DNA of 64,000 nucleotides. Source: Ectothiorhodospira marina. Its GTDB lineage: Bacteria; Pseudomonadota; Gammaproteobacteria; Ectothiorhodospirales; Ectothiorhodospiraceae. Where the stretch lies: NCBI RefSeq assembly GCF_900109495.1, contig NZ_FOAA01000009.1, positions 62,001 to 126,000 of the forward strand, given 5' to 3'. Made by a program: the position numbers and the translations under genes. Below, piece after piece: positions 35,782-44,749 of this stretch (position 1 is its first letter; each line of letters begins with the position of its first letter). The notes below the pieces were generated by a model, which saw nothing but the letters and a program-made list of their open reading frames with translations, was not told the DNA's origin and did no database searches.

Positions 35782-37149
35782 ATGGATTCCCGTCACATCA
35801 GACAACTGCCCACTGTTCTGCTACTCCTGTGCCTGCCCCTCGGGCTGATCACCGGTTGCGACCGGGGAGCGGGAGTCTCCCGGATACATCCGGACGAATC
35901 CGGGGTGTTGAGCGTGGTGACCCGGAACGGCCCCACCACCTATTACCTGGACCGTCATGAGCGCCCCAGCGGACCTGAATATGACCTGGTGACCGATTTT
36001 GCCGAGGCCCATGATTGGGAAGTCGATTGGATGGTGGTCGATTCCACTGCCCAGGTGATCGAAGCGCTGGAGGCCGGCCAGGCCCACCTGGCCGCTTCGG
36101 GGCTGACGCACCTGGAATCGCGTAACCAGCGTTTTGAACGGGGACCGGCTCACAGCGAAGTCACCCAACAGGTGGTTTGTCATCGCGACCTGGCCAACAA
36201 GCCCACCCAGATACCGGATTTGGTGGGCATTGAAATCGCGGTGACGGCGGACTCCAGCTATACCGAGCGTCTTCGGGCGCTGGCGAGCGAGCACGAGGGG
36301 CTGAACTTCAGGGAAGTGAACAAGGGCACCGAGCGGCTGCTGGGGGAAGTGGCGGAAAAGGCCCTGCAATGCACCGTGGCCGATGCCAACATCGTCAAGG
36401 TCAACCGCCGATTCATGCCATCACTGAGCGTGGCCATGGATCTCACCGAGGGCCAGAACCTGGGCTGGTATCTGGCTCAAGGGGCCACGAAACTGACGGA
36501 ACAGGCGTTCAGCTGGATGAACAGCCGGGAGGGCGATGAGGCTGTTGATCGCATGGAGCGGCGGCATTACGCCTACATCACTGAGTTCGATTACGTGGAC
36601 TTAAGAACGCTGAACCGGCGCATCGAGGAACGCCTGCCCCAGTACAAGGAACTCTTCCTGACCGCTGAAGAGGAAACCGGCATGCCGGCCGACCTGCTGG
36701 CCGCCCTGTCCTATCAGGAATCCCACTGGAACCCCAATGCCCGCAGCCCCACCGGCGTACGCGGCATGATGATGCTCACGCAGAACACCGCACGCTCGCT
36801 GGGCGTCACCAATCGCCTGGACCCGGAGCAGAGCATCCTGGCCGGTGCCCGTTATCTGGAGGACCGCCACCGACGACTACCGGAGTATATCCCGGAACCT
36901 GACCGCCTCTTCCTGGCCCTGGCCAGCTACAACGTGGGTCGCGGTCATCTCCTTGACGCGCGCCAACTGGCCCGGAATCTGGGGAAGAACCCGGACAGCT
37001 GGGCAGACATGCGGGAGGTGTTGCCACTGCTCTCGGATGAGCGGTATTACCCGCAACTGAGGTACGGCTATGCACGGGGGTATGAACCGGTGCATTTCGT
37101 GCAGCGGGTCCGCAATTACCGTGATGTATTGAGTCAGGCGTTCGACTGA
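35782..37149 (+). CDS. mltF: membrane-bound lytic murein transglycosylase F
   Basis: A 455-residue lipoprotein. Residues 1-25 are a lipoprotein signal peptide with lipobox LITGC, giving lipidated Cys26. A periplasmic solute-binding (SBP_bac_3) domain spans about residues 40-265, and the SLT lytic transglycosylase domain follows with the catalytic Glu near residue 312 (LSYQESHWNP) and LALASYNVGRGHLLDAR. It cleaves glycan strands to 1,6-anhydromuropeptides. ATG 35782 follows GAGGTGAGTTG; the in-frame start at 35632 is too long. Confidence 0.93.
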   Translation: MDSRHIRQLPTVLLLLCLPLGLITGCDRGAGVSRIHPDESGVLSVVTRNGPTTYYLDRHERPSGPEYDLVTDFAEAHDWEVDWMVVDSTAQVIEALEAGQAHLAASGLTHLESRNQRFERGPAHSEVTQQVVCHRDLANKPTQIPDLVGIEIAVTADSSYTERLRALASEHEGLNFREVNKGTERLLGEVAEKALQCTVADANIVKVNRRFMPSLSVAMDLTEGQNLGWYLAQGATKLTEQAFSWMNSREGDEAVDRMERRHYAYITEFDYVDLRTLNRRIEERLPQYKELFLTAEEETGMPADLLAALSYQESHWNPNARSPTGVRGMMMLTQNTARSLGVTNRLDPEQSILAGARYLEDRHRRLPEYIPEPDRLFLALASYNVGRGHLLDARQLARNLGKNPDSWADMREVLPLLSDERYYPQLRYGYARGYEPVHFVQRVRNYRDVLSQAFD

Positions 37150-37164
37150 GCGTCGCCGCCGACC

Positions 37165-37647
37165 TCAGGGGCATTGTTCCCCGATGCGATCCAGCACCGC
37201 CTTGAGGGCATCCTGATCCCGCAGCGCCGGATCGTCCTGGTCCAGGGCCAGGAAGGCCTCGATCCGATGCCGCAGGATGCGGTAGGCCTGATCAAAGGAG
37301 GCATTGATTGCCTCCTCGGTGCCGGTGGCCTTGGCCGGGTCATCCACCCCCCAATGGGTGCGCAGGGCTGACCCCAGGTACACCGGGCAGGTCTCCCCCG
37401 CCGCACTGGCACAGACCGTGACCACCACATCCGGGGTTTGAGGCAGGTCTTCCCAGGATTTGCTGTGCAGGCCCTGGGTGGGAATGCCCTCCCGCTCCAG
37501 CAGGGCCAGGGAGCGGGGATGGACCGCTCCGGTGGGCTGACTGCCGGCACTCACGGCCTGCCAGCCCTCGGGGGCCAGGGCATTGAAGGTGGCCTCGGCC
37601 AGGATGGAACGGCAGGAATTGCCGGTACACAGAAACAGCAGGTTCAT
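37165..37647 (-). CDS. arsC: arsenate reductase, LMW-phosphatase (thioredoxin-type) family
   Basis: A 160-residue ArsC of the low-molecular-weight phosphatase fold. The P-loop LCTGNSCRSILAE carries the first catalytic cysteine (Cys7 with Arg13 of CxxxxxR), and VCASAAGETCPV near residue 80 carries the two further cysteines used for disulfide relay. It reduces arsenate to arsenite, exported by ArsB. It follows arsB by 83 bp on the same strand. Confidence 0.93.
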   Translation of the reverse strand: MNLLFLCTGNSCRSILAEATFNALAPEGWQAVSAGSQPTGAVHPRSLALLEREGIPTQGLHSKSWEDLPQTPDVVVTVCASAAGETCPVYLGSALRTHWGVDDPAKATGTEEAINASFDQAYRILRHRIEAFLALDQDDPALRDQDALKAVLDRIGEQCP

Positions 37648-37730
37648 GGAGCGTTACTCTCTTGACCAATGGGACGGGACAGAAACAGCCCTCACGCGGG
37701 AGCGGCTCGCAGTCGCTCCCGCCGGGGGCA

Positions 37731-39023
37731 TCAGCGAATGATGCTCAGCCAGCCAGCCAGGGCCAGCAGGGTCACCAGCAGCACCGGCGGCGTGATCAGG
37801 ATGCCAATCTTGAAGTACTGCCCCCAGGTGATGTGGATGCCCCTGCGCGCCAGCACATGCAACCACAGCAGCGTGGCCAAAGAACCAATGGGCGTGATCT
37901 TGGGCCCCAGGTCCGAGCCGACCACATTGGCGTAGATCATGGCCTCCTTGATGACACCGGTCACCTGGGCCTCGTCGATGGACAAGGCCACCACCATCAC
38001 CGCTGGCATGTTGTTCATGATCGATGAGAGGAAGGCGGCGATGAACCCGGCTCCCACGGCCGAGGCCATCACCCCGTACTGACCGATCCAGTTCAGGGCC
38101 CCGGCAATATCGGCGGTGAGTCCGGCATTGCGCAGGCCGTAGACCACCAGGTACATGCCGATGGAGAAGATCACGATCTGCCAGGGGGCACTGACCACTA
38201 CCCGACGGGTGGAGATGACACGCCCCCGGGCGGCCACGCCCAGCAACACCGCAGCGCCGACACCGACGATGGCGGAGATGGGCACGCCCATGGGCTCGAT
38301 GACCAGGAAGGAGAACAGCAGCAAGGCCAGCACGCCCCAGCCTGCCTTGAACACCGCCAGATCCTTGATGGCCTGCTCGGGCTTGCGCAATCCCGCCAGT
38401 TCATAGGTGCGCGGGATCTGCTTGCGAAAGAACAGGTACAACACGCCCAGCGAGGCCGCCACGGACACCAGGTTGACCACCACCATCACCGAGGCGTACT
38501 CCCGGAAGCTGATGCCGAAGAAGTCGGCGGAGACGATGTTCACCAGGTTGGAGATCACCAGCGGCAGACTGGCCGTGTCGGCGATGAAGCCCGCCGCGAT
38601 CACGAAGGCAAAGGCCGCCCCGGCGGAGAATCCCAGGGCCAGCAGCATCTCCAGGACGATGGGCGTGAGCATCAGGGCCGCCCCATCATTGGCGAACATG
38701 GCGGCCACGGCGGCCCCCAGGAGGATGATGAAGGCATACAGCCTGGGACCGCTACCCGCCCCCCATCGGGCCACGTGCAGCGCCGCCCATTCAAAGAACC
38801 CGGCCTCGTCCAGCAACAGGGAGATGATGATGATGAAGACGAAGGTGAGGGTGGCATTCCAGACGATGTCCACCACGATGGGCACATCGGAGAACTGCAC
38901 CACGCCGGTGGCCAGGGCCAGCGCTGCGCCGGCCATCGCACTCCAGCCGATGCCCAGGCCCTTGGGTTGCCAGATGACCAGGGTGATCGTGATGACGAAG
39001 ATCGTCAGTGCGGTGAGGAGCAT
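37731..39023 (-). CDS. arsB: arsenite efflux permease ArsB
   Basis: A 430-residue inner-membrane protein with about 11-12 transmembrane helices of the ArsB/NhaD ion-transporter superfamily. Motifs include [19 protein letters not shown] near residue 65, [18 protein letters not shown] and [13 protein letters not shown], matching ArsB. It exports arsenite/antimonite, alone or with an ArsA ATPase (no arsA here). TTAGGAACC precedes ATG. A short arsD-like gene ends 90 bp upstream on the same strand. Confidence 0.95.
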   Translation of the reverse strand: MLLTALTIFVITITLVIWQPKGLGIGWSAMAGAALALATGVVQFSDVPIVVDIVWNATLTFVFIIIISLLLDEAGFFEWAALHVARWGAGSGPRLYAFIILLGAAVAAMFANDGAALMLTPIVLEMLLALGFSAGAAFAFVIAAGFIADTASLPLVISNLVNIVSADFFGISFREYASVMVVVNLVSVAASLGVLYLFFRKQIPRTYELAGLRKPEQAIKDLAVFKAGWGVLALLLFSFLVIEPMGVPISAIVGVGAAVLLGVAARGRVISTRRVVVSAPWQIVIFSIGMYLVVYGLRNAGLTADIAGALNWIGQYGVMASAVGAGFIAAFLSSIMNNMPAVMVVALSIDEAQVTGVIKEAMIYANVVGSDLGPKITPIGSLATLLWLHVLARRGIHITWGQYFKIGILITPPVLLVTLLALAGWLSIIR

Positions 39024-39113
39024 GGATGGTTCCTAAGGTTTTATTTATTGGTTTGGGGCTGTGGATCCAGAGTCATGAGATCTCGTATGCGCATCGGCAA
39101 TGCCTCTCCATCC

Positions 39114-39206
39114 TCAATCGCAGGTCTCGCTCCAGGGCTCCACACTGGGCCCACAGAGGCCGCTGGCGCAGCATTGGGGTGGATCGAAAACGGTGACTTC
39201 GGTCAT
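39114..39206 (-). CDS. 30-residue ArsD-like microprotein (truncated arsD)
   Basis: A short reading frame MTEVTVFDPPQCCASGLCG... aligns with the start of ArsD: Asp8-Pro9, then Cys12, Cys13 and Cys18, the three As(III)-binding cysteines at exactly their E. coli positions. It stops after 30 codons with a further Cys29 (SETCD), whereas ArsD has about 110-120. Nothing ArsD-like continues in frame beyond the stop. GAGG lies 10 nt before ATG. It precedes arsB on the same strand and follows an operator-like palindrome. It may be a decaying arsD or a minimal arsenic-binding peptide; the first is the more conservative reading. Confidence 0.7.
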   Translation of the reverse strand: MTEVTVFDPPQCCASGLCGPSVEPWSETCD

Positions 39207-39259
39207 GATGAGCGCCTCAATGAGAATGACATTGCATGGCAAGCATACGTATAAGCGCA

Positions 39260-39279
39260 TATATGATCAACCACATATT
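39260..39279. promoter_or_regulatory. ArsR-type operator candidate, site A
   Basis: TATATG (39260-39265), 8-bp spacer, CATATT (39274-39279). It lies 27 bp before dsbB and 54 bp before the arsD-like gene on the other strand, so one site may control both divergent transcripts. The same architecture recurs at 39849. Confidence 0.5.
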
Positions 39280-39305
39280 CGCGCGCCAACCACGAGAGAT
39301 CTGAC

Positions 39306-39809
39306 ATGTTTGCACCGGCGGTTCGCCCCATCTGGCTTGCCATAGCCCTGTTCTGCGCCCTGGCGGCTGGCCTGAGTATCGGCCTGACCGAGATCTTCAA
39401 TCTGCACCCCTGTCATTTGTGCATCTTCCAGCGCCTGTTGTTCATGGTCCTGGCGGTGCTGGCGCTGAGTGGCGTGCTGTTCGGTGCCGCCCTGCCAGGA
39501 ACGATCATGGGCGCGCTGGTGGTGGCAACGGCGGGTACGGGGCTAGGCTTTGCTGGCTATCAGAGTTGGCTTGAGCGCCAGCCCACCGACCTGGGGTTTT
39601 CCTGCGTAGGCCCTGAGCAAGGCCCGATTGAACAGCTGGTGGAATGGCTTGGGGAGCAGTCACCCACGCTGTTCATGGCCACGGGGATGTGTGACGAGAC
39701 GGGGCCACAGCTCCTGGGCCTCTCCTTTGCCAATGCGGCCTTGGTGGGCCATCTCATGGTGGTCCTGCTGGGCGTCTGGGCCCTATGGCGCAGCCGACAG
39801 CCCTTCTAG
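39306..39809 (+). CDS. DsbB-family disulfide bond oxidoreductase
   Basis: A 167-residue inner-membrane protein with four transmembrane helices. The first redox pair is in HPCHLCIFQR near residue 36-39; the second pair is the cysteines in LGFSCVGPEQ and ATGMCDETG in the second periplasmic loop. It transfers electrons from a DsbA-like thiol oxidase to quinone. Its position in an arsenic cluster, under the same operator type as the permease, suggests protection or repair of thiols under arsenite stress rather than general DsbB duty. No dsbA is adjacent. Confidence 0.88.
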   Translation: MFAPAVRPIWLAIALFCALAAGLSIGLTEIFNLHPCHLCIFQRLLFMVLAVLALSGVLFGAALPGTIMGALVVATAGTGLGFAGYQSWLERQPTDLGFSCVGPEQGPIEQLVEWLGEQSPTLFMATGMCDETGPQLLGLSFANAALVGHLMVVLLGVWALWRSRQPF

Positions 39810-39848
39810 GCACAGGGGGGGGGTTGGAGGCGTCGTTTTACGATTCTT

Positions 39849-39868
39849 TATATGCGTTTCTTCATATA
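39849..39868. promoter_or_regulatory. ArsR-type operator candidate, site B
   Basis: A perfect inverted repeat TATATG (39849-39854), 8-bp spacer, CATATA (39863-39868), 42 bp before the permease start. It matches site A in arm sequence and spacing. Confidence 0.55.
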
Positions 39869-39910
39869 TTAAGATAGGCGGATATTAACGGGAGCCAGGA
39901 CACCCTCCTC

Positions 39911-40909
39911 ATGCTGGAAATCTTCACCCAAATCGCCAATGGGGTGGCCTACACCCTGTTAGGATTGGACCCGCAGACCTCGTTCGGGGTCGCAGTCCAC
40001 TTCTTTGTCAAAAGCACCACCACCATCTTCACTCTCCTGGTGGTGATGATCTATGTGATCGCCCTGATCCGCGCCTCCTTGAACGTGGAGCGGGTGCGTG
40101 CCTTCCTGGCCGGGCGCAACCGGGTGGTGGGGTATTTTTTCGGTTCCACCTTCGGCGCCATGACCCCTTTCTGCTCCTGTTCCAGCGTGCCGGTATTCAT
40201 CGGCTTCACCTCCGCCCGGATCCCCATCGGGGTGACGATGGCCTTTCTCATCACCTCTCCCATGATCAACGAGGTCGCCGTTGTGGTCCTATGGGGGCTT
40301 CTGGGCTGGCAGTTCACCCTCATCTACATCCTGGTAGGCTTTGCCGTGGGGATGCTGGCGGGCGCCTTCCTGGATGCCATCCAGGCCCAGCGTTATCTGC
40401 AGCCCTTCCTTGCCGAGGCCTATGCCAAGGGGCAGGCCCCCGAAGGTGACGTCACGCAGCGCGAGTCCATGACCCTGAAGGATCGGCATCTCTTTGCCCG
40501 AACCGAGACCCTGGACATCCTGGGGCGGGTGTGGAAGTGGGTCTTCATCGGTGTGGGTCTGGGCGCCCTGCTCTACGGCTTCGTCCCAGATGGCTGGGTG
40601 GAGTCCCACCTGGGTGGGGGGCAGTGGTGGCAGGTGCCGGCTGCGGTGCTGCTGGGTATCCCGCTGTACACGAACATCACCGGCGTGGTGCCCGTCATGG
40701 AGAGCCTGATTCTTCAAGGCCTGCCGATTGGCACCACCATGGCCTTCTGCATGAGTACCGTGGCCGCCAGTTTTCCCGAGTTCGTCCTGCTCAAGCAGGT
40801 CATGCAGTGGCGTCTGCTCCTTATGGTCTTCCTGATTCTGCTGGTAGCCTTCACCCTTGCGGGCTGGATACTGAATCTGGCCGGGCCACTATTCACACTG
40901 AACCTCTAA
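39911..40909 (+). CDS. ArsP/YraQ-like permease (DUF318)
   Basis: A 332-residue membrane protein with about eight helices. The DUF318 hallmark TPFCSCSSVPVFIGFTSARIP is near residues 80-100, followed by TSPMINEVAV. A similar GIPLYTNITGVVPVMESLI occurs in the second half. Family members include ArsP, which exports trivalent organoarsenicals, and permeases found with ArsR and thioredoxin-like genes. The adjacent CxxC protein and operator site support an arsenical substrate. Confidence 0.88.
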   Translation: MLEIFTQIANGVAYTLLGLDPQTSFGVAVHFFVKSTTTIFTLLVVMIYVIALIRASLNVERVRAFLAGRNRVVGYFFGSTFGAMTPFCSCSSVPVFIGFTSARIPIGVTMAFLITSPMINEVAVVVLWGLLGWQFTLIYILVGFAVGMLAGAFLDAIQAQRYLQPFLAEAYAKGQAPEGDVTQRESMTLKDRHLFARTETLDILGRVWKWVFIGVGLGALLYGFVPDGWVESHLGGGQWWQVPAAVLLGIPLYTNITGVVPVMESLILQGLPIGTTMAFCMSTVAASFPEFVLLKQVMQWRLLLMVFLILLVAFTLAGWILNLAGPLFTLNL

Positions 40910-40934
40910 CCGTTCACCCAGAAGAGGAATACTG

Positions 40935-41171
40935 ATGAAAGACATCAAGGTACTCGGCATCGGCTGTGCACGCTGCACCGACACCGCCGACCTGATCCAG
41001 CGCACCATCAATGAGATGGGCGCGCAGGCCCACGTTGCCAAGGACACCCGCCCAGAGGCCCTGGTCGAGCACAACGTCATGTCCACCCCGGCCGTCGTCA
41101 TCGACGGGAAGGTGGTTCATAGCGGCTCCATGCCCAAGGCAGACCAGGTGCGCAGCTGGCTCTCGGATTGA
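40935..41171 (+). CDS. thioredoxin-like redox-active disulfide protein
   Basis: A 78-residue thioredoxin-fold protein of the redox-active disulfide protein 2 (TIGR00412-like) type. MKDIKVLGIGCARCTDTADL carries the CxxC pair (Cys11, Cys14), and MSTPAVVIDGKVVHSG holds the cis-Pro loop. It starts 25 bp after the permease, a pairing I recall from ArsR-permease-thioredoxin operons. It may hand or reduce thiol-bound arsenic to the permease; unproven. Confidence 0.88.
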   Translation: MKDIKVLGIGCARCTDTADLIQRTINEMGAQAHVAKDTRPEALVEHNVMSTPAVVIDGKVVHSGSMPKADQVRSWLSD

Positions 41172-41229
41172 CAGGAAAGCAAGATGTGGCGGCGCAGGGT
41201 TGCGGCCGCCACGGGCCCGGACACGGTCC

Positions 41230-41949
41230 TTACGCGGTGGCCTGATAGTCCGACTTCCAGCCGTCATACTGACGTACCAGGTCGTCCATCACCGCCTGCT
41301 CGAAGGGCCGAAGGCCGGAGATGACCAGCTTCTTGCGGCCACTCCCCACCACCTTGTCGTCCGCCAGCAAGTCAAAGTCCAGGGCGACATCACCGCGCTT
41401 GCCGTCCACCACCAGTTCCGCGTTGGAAAAACGCAGGCTCGGCGCCACGGCTGGCCACTGATCAAAGACAAAGGACATGCTGTTGTAGAACACCAGCGGG
41501 CGCTGAGGATTGACCATCACATCATGCTGTTTCATCAGCGGTACCAGAATATGGGGGAAATTCTGACCTGAAAACGCGGCATAGTCCCGTGTGAGGGATT
41601 CAATCAGCCGAGGGTCCATGGCGGGCTCCCCCTCGCGCTCCACTTCCAGGTAAGTCTTGCCTGCCTCATCCTGGATCGCCAGGCTGGACTCGGCGGAAGG
41701 CGAGAATCGCAAAGCCACATCGGCGCCCACCATATTGGTAAAACGGAAACTCATGCGCTGACTCACCCCATACTCGTTGAGCACCAGGCAGAACAGCAGA
41801 TCCCCGGGGACGCAGAAGCGCTTGGCGTCGGGGTTGTGGATGGGATTGAAGTCCCCGGCCACCTCCTTGGCAAAACGGCTGGCCTGATCCGGCGTAACAC
41901 GGACAGCCCCGTTTTCACGGGCATGAAATTCGTCAAGGTACGAAGGCAA
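41230..41949 (-). CDS. DUF3581 family protein
   Basis: A 239-residue protein with the DUF3581 pattern VTPDQASRFAKEVAGDFNPIHNPDAKRFCVPGDLLF (partly shown) at the N-terminus, which resembles a hotdog-fold hydratase motif (DFNPIH). Function is unknown. The start codon is TTG at 41949, with GGGAGATTCACCCC giving a good ribosome site; no nearby ATG lies in frame. Confidence 0.85.
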   Translation of the reverse strand: MPSYLDEFHARENGAVRVTPDQASRFAKEVAGDFNPIHNPDAKRFCVPGDLLFCLVLNEYGVSQRMSFRFTNMVGADVALRFSPSAESSLAIQDEAGKTYLEVEREGEPAMDPRLIESLTRDYAAFSGQNFPHILVPLMKQHDVMVNPQRPLVFYNSMSFVFDQWPAVAPSLRFSNAELVVDGKRGDVALDFDLLADDKVVGSGRKKLVISGLRPFEQAVMDDLVRQYDGWKSDYQATA

Positions 41950-42078
41950 GGGGTGAATCTCCCGGGCTCAGTGATTGTGATCCTGCAAGGCCGGTGGATT
42001 CTACTAAGCCCCGCGAGGCCAAAGCCAGTTTCCTGGTCACCACAAGGACACGTGGGAATTGGCACTCATGGCATGCCC

Positions 42079-43431
42079 CTACTGCCAGGCCTGCAGACGC
42101 TGAACGGCGTACTGGCCCTGCTGGGTCTGGGTGCCCACCTGTTGCACATAACGACGGTATTGCTGGGCGGCCGCCTGGCGATTCTGCATGCCCTCAAGGG
42201 CCACACCCTGCAGAAATACCGTATTCGGGTTGCCCGGCAGCATGCGCTCATAGCGCTGGAAATGGTCCAGGGCCGCATCCGGTCGGTTCATCGCCAGCTG
42301 ATTGATGCCACTGAGGTGAACCGCCTGCCCCTCCCCGGGATAAGATGCCCGGGCCTGCTCCAGATAACGCTGCGCCTCCCGGTGCTGTCCCTGGGCGGAT
42401 TTGGCCTTGGACATGAGCACCAGCCCGGGATAATCGTCCGGCACCTGCCGCAAGGCCTTGGCGAAGTGCTCCTCGGCCTGACGGGGTTGCTCCTGGGCCA
42501 TGCGCTCCTCACCCGCCTGCATCTCCTTGATGGCCGGTTTGATGCGCCGCAGGTCGTGAGTGTTATCCATATACCGTTCCCGACGCACGTTGCGCCCCAG
42601 GGAGTCGCCATAACGGGACTGAGCCTCGCGCTGGGCGGTGTCAAAGCGTTCCTGGCTCATGGGATGGGTGGAGAACATGGTCTCCAGGGCATTGGGCTGG
42701 CGGTCGGACATGCCCCGTAGCATGTCCATGAGTTCCACCATCCCCTCAGGATTCTGGCCCGCTTCGGCCATGTACTGAAGGCCCAGGTCATCGGCCTCGC
42801 GCTCATTCTCGCGGCTGTAATGGGCCAGCAGAGCCGTGGCACCCACCGCGCTCACGGCGTAGATCAGGTTGCTGTACCCGGAAAGTTGCTCGGACTGGGC
42901 TGCGGCGATGCCGATGCCTCCCAGCGCCAGAGCGGCCAGTATGCCCTTGGTCTGACGTCGTGCCGTGTGTCGGGCATTCACATGGCCGGTTTCATGACCC
43001 AGCAGCGCCGCCAGTTGTGCCTCGTCGTCCATCTCCACCATGATGCCGCGGGTGCATGCCATGGTGCCGCCGGGGAACGTATAGGCATTGATATAGTTGG
43101 CATTGACCACATTATGGCTGTAGGGCATGTGGGGACGGTGAGAGACTTCGGCCACCGACGTGCCCACCTCGCTCACGTAGCGGTTGACCCGGGCATCACG
43201 CAATAGCCCATAATCATTGGAGAACTGGTGCGGCGCGTGCTGTTTGTCAATATTGATCTCTTCCTGCTCGGACATGAGCATGAGGCGTTGCTGGCCGGTG
43301 ACCGGATCAGTGGCGCAGCCCTGCAACTGGGGCACCACCACCGCGCCGGCGGAGGCAGCGGACATCAGCCAAAGGAAGTCGCGCCGGGTCATGCGGCGCT
43401 GGAGGATACGGTTACCTGGATGGGCGTCCAT
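42079..43431 (-). CDS. M48-family metallopeptidase with TPR tail, Tat/lipobox signal (BepA/YfgC-like)
   Basis: A 450-residue protein. The N-terminus has a twin-arginine motif (RRMTRRDFLWLM) and a lipobox-like LQGC, so it is probably a Tat-exported lipoprotein. The zinc peptidase core has LLGHETGHVNARHTAR (HExxH) near residue 147 and ENEREADDLGLQYM with the third ligand. Residues 300-450 are TPR-like helices. It resembles BepA/YfgC, a periplasmic protease-chaperone for outer-membrane assembly. GGGGAG lies 9 nt before ATG. Confidence 0.9.
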   Translation of the reverse strand: MDAHPGNRILQRRMTRRDFLWLMSAASAGAVVVPQLQGCATDPVTGQQRLMLMSEQEEINIDKQHAPHQFSNDYGLLRDARVNRYVSEVGTSVAEVSHRPHMPYSHNVVNANYINAYTFPGGTMACTRGIMVEMDDEAQLAALLGHETGHVNARHTARRQTKGILAALALGGIGIAAAQSEQLSGYSNLIYAVSAVGATALLAHYSRENEREADDLGLQYMAEAGQNPEGMVELMDMLRGMSDRQPNALETMFSTHPMSQERFDTAQREAQSRYGDSLGRNVRRERYMDNTHDLRRIKPAIKEMQAGEERMAQEQPRQAEEHFAKALRQVPDDYPGLVLMSKAKSAQGQHREAQRYLEQARASYPGEGQAVHLSGINQLAMNRPDAALDHFQRYERMLPGNPNTVFLQGVALEGMQNRQAAAQQYRRYVQQVGTQTQQGQYAVQRLQAWQ

Positions 43432-43508
43432 GATGCAATCTCCCCTGGTACGTGCCGGTCAGGATGTGGAATGTCAGTCTACCCCTTGCACGCGGAGGTT
43501 CCCAAGTC

Positions 43509-44723
43509 TTGAAACCCACCCCCCCATGGCGACGCTTCATGGACGCCGTGCTCAAACCCGAGCCGGATCCAGGCCTGGCCGCCAACATCCGCGCCCAGGC
43601 GCGTGCCCAGGCGCCCGTGCTCTGGCTGCTGGGCAAGGTGCAGTCGGGCAAGAGTTCCATCGTGCGCAGCGTCACCGGCGACCCTCAGGTGGAGATTGGC
43701 AGCGCTTTTGAACCCTGCACCCGGGCCTCGCGCATCCATGAATTCCCGACGGACGTGCCGGTGGTGCGTTTCCTGGATACCCGCGGCCTCGAAGAGGCGG
43801 GCTATGATCCCACCGATGATCTGGCCGTGGTGGAACGCGGTGCCCACGCAGTGATCGCCGTGGCGCGGGCCATGGACCCGCAGCAGGACACCCTCCTGCG
43901 TGTACTCAAGCAGGTACGCCAACGCCACCCGGATTGGGCCATCGTGCTGGTGCAGACACGCCTGCATGATGGTTATCCGGACGACAGGGACCACCCCAGC
44001 CCCGCCGCCCTGGCCAGCGACCCCGACCTGGAAGACCTGCGACGCGCCATGGAGACGCAGGCCCGGGCCTTCCGCGAACTGCCGGGCCATGGGCCATTCC
44101 ACCAGGTGGCCGTGGACCTCACCCGCCCCGAGGACGATTTCAGCGAACAGGACTACGGCCTTGATGCCCTGCTGGACGCCCTGGAGGCGGCCTGCAGCGC
44201 CGGGCGCGCTGGCCTGATCCGGGAACTGGCCCGCAACGCCCGCGACAGCCGCCAGGCCCGCATCCGCCCGCATATCCTGGGCTATGCCACGGCCGCAGGG
44301 GTCACCGACATGGTGCCGGTGATGGGCATGGTCACCGTGCCCACCCTGCAGGGCAAGATGCTGCATAGTATCGGGGAATTCTATGCCCTCAACTGGGATC
44401 GGCCCACACTCAAGGCCTTTCTGGCGTCCCTGGGTTCAGGCACCCTGCTGGGCCTGGGTGCCGGGTTCGCTGCCCGGCAACTGGGCAAGCTGATCCCGGT
44501 GTACGGCCAGGCCGCTGGCGCGGCGGTGGCGGGTGCCGCCAGTGCCGCCGTCACCTATGCCCTGGGCCGCGCCGCCTGCTATTACCTGGAGCAGGTTCGT
44601 AAAGGGGTCGATACACCCGAGGGCGTCTCCGAGGCCTTCCACGGAGCCCTCAAGGAAGCCCACGCCCTGTTCCGGCGACAAAGTACGGAGACTGCGCCGC
44701 CCTCGCGAGGCTCTCCTTCATGA
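43509..44723 (+). CDS. membrane-associated GTPase with DUF697 domain
   Basis: A 404-residue protein. The P-loop LLGKVQSGKSSI near residue 42, switch-II-like FLDTRGLEEAG (DxxG), and TRLHDG near residue 160 form a GTPase domain. The C-terminal third has two or three Ala/Gly-rich hydrophobic segments (SGTLLGLGAGFAARQLGKL; AAGAAVAGAASAAVTYALG) typical of DUF697. The start is probably TTG 43509 after GGAGGT (MKPTPPWRRF); ATG 43539 is an alternative. It overlaps a second GTPase gene by 4 bp. Related to YcjF/Era-like proteins of unknown role. Confidence 0.82.
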   Translation: MKPTPPWRRFMDAVLKPEPDPGLAANIRAQARAQAPVLWLLGKVQSGKSSIVRSVTGDPQVEIGSAFEPCTRASRIHEFPTDVPVVRFLDTRGLEEAGYDPTDDLAVVERGAHAVIAVARAMDPQQDTLLRVLKQVRQRHPDWAIVLVQTRLHDGYPDDRDHPSPAALASDPDLEDLRRAMETQARAFRELPGHGPFHQVAVDLTRPEDDFSEQDYGLDALLDALEAACSAGRAGLIRELARNARDSRQARIRPHILGYATAAGVTDMVPVMGMVTVPTLQGKMLHSIGEFYALNWDRPTLKAFLASLGSGTLLGLGAGFAARQLGKLIPVYGQAAGAAVAGAASAAVTYALGRAACYYLEQVRKGVDTPEGVSEAFHGALKEAHALFRRQSTETAPPSRGSPS

Positions 44724-44749
44724 ATCGGCCTGGCATGAATCGGCCTGGT
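44720..44749 (+). repeat. tandem 15-bp duplication at a start codon
   Basis: ATGAATCGGCCTGGC is followed directly by ATGAATCGGCCTGGT, duplicating the start codon and five codons (MNRPG-MNRPG). The reading frame is preserved. It may affect translation start choice at the coupled junction. Confidence 0.9.
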
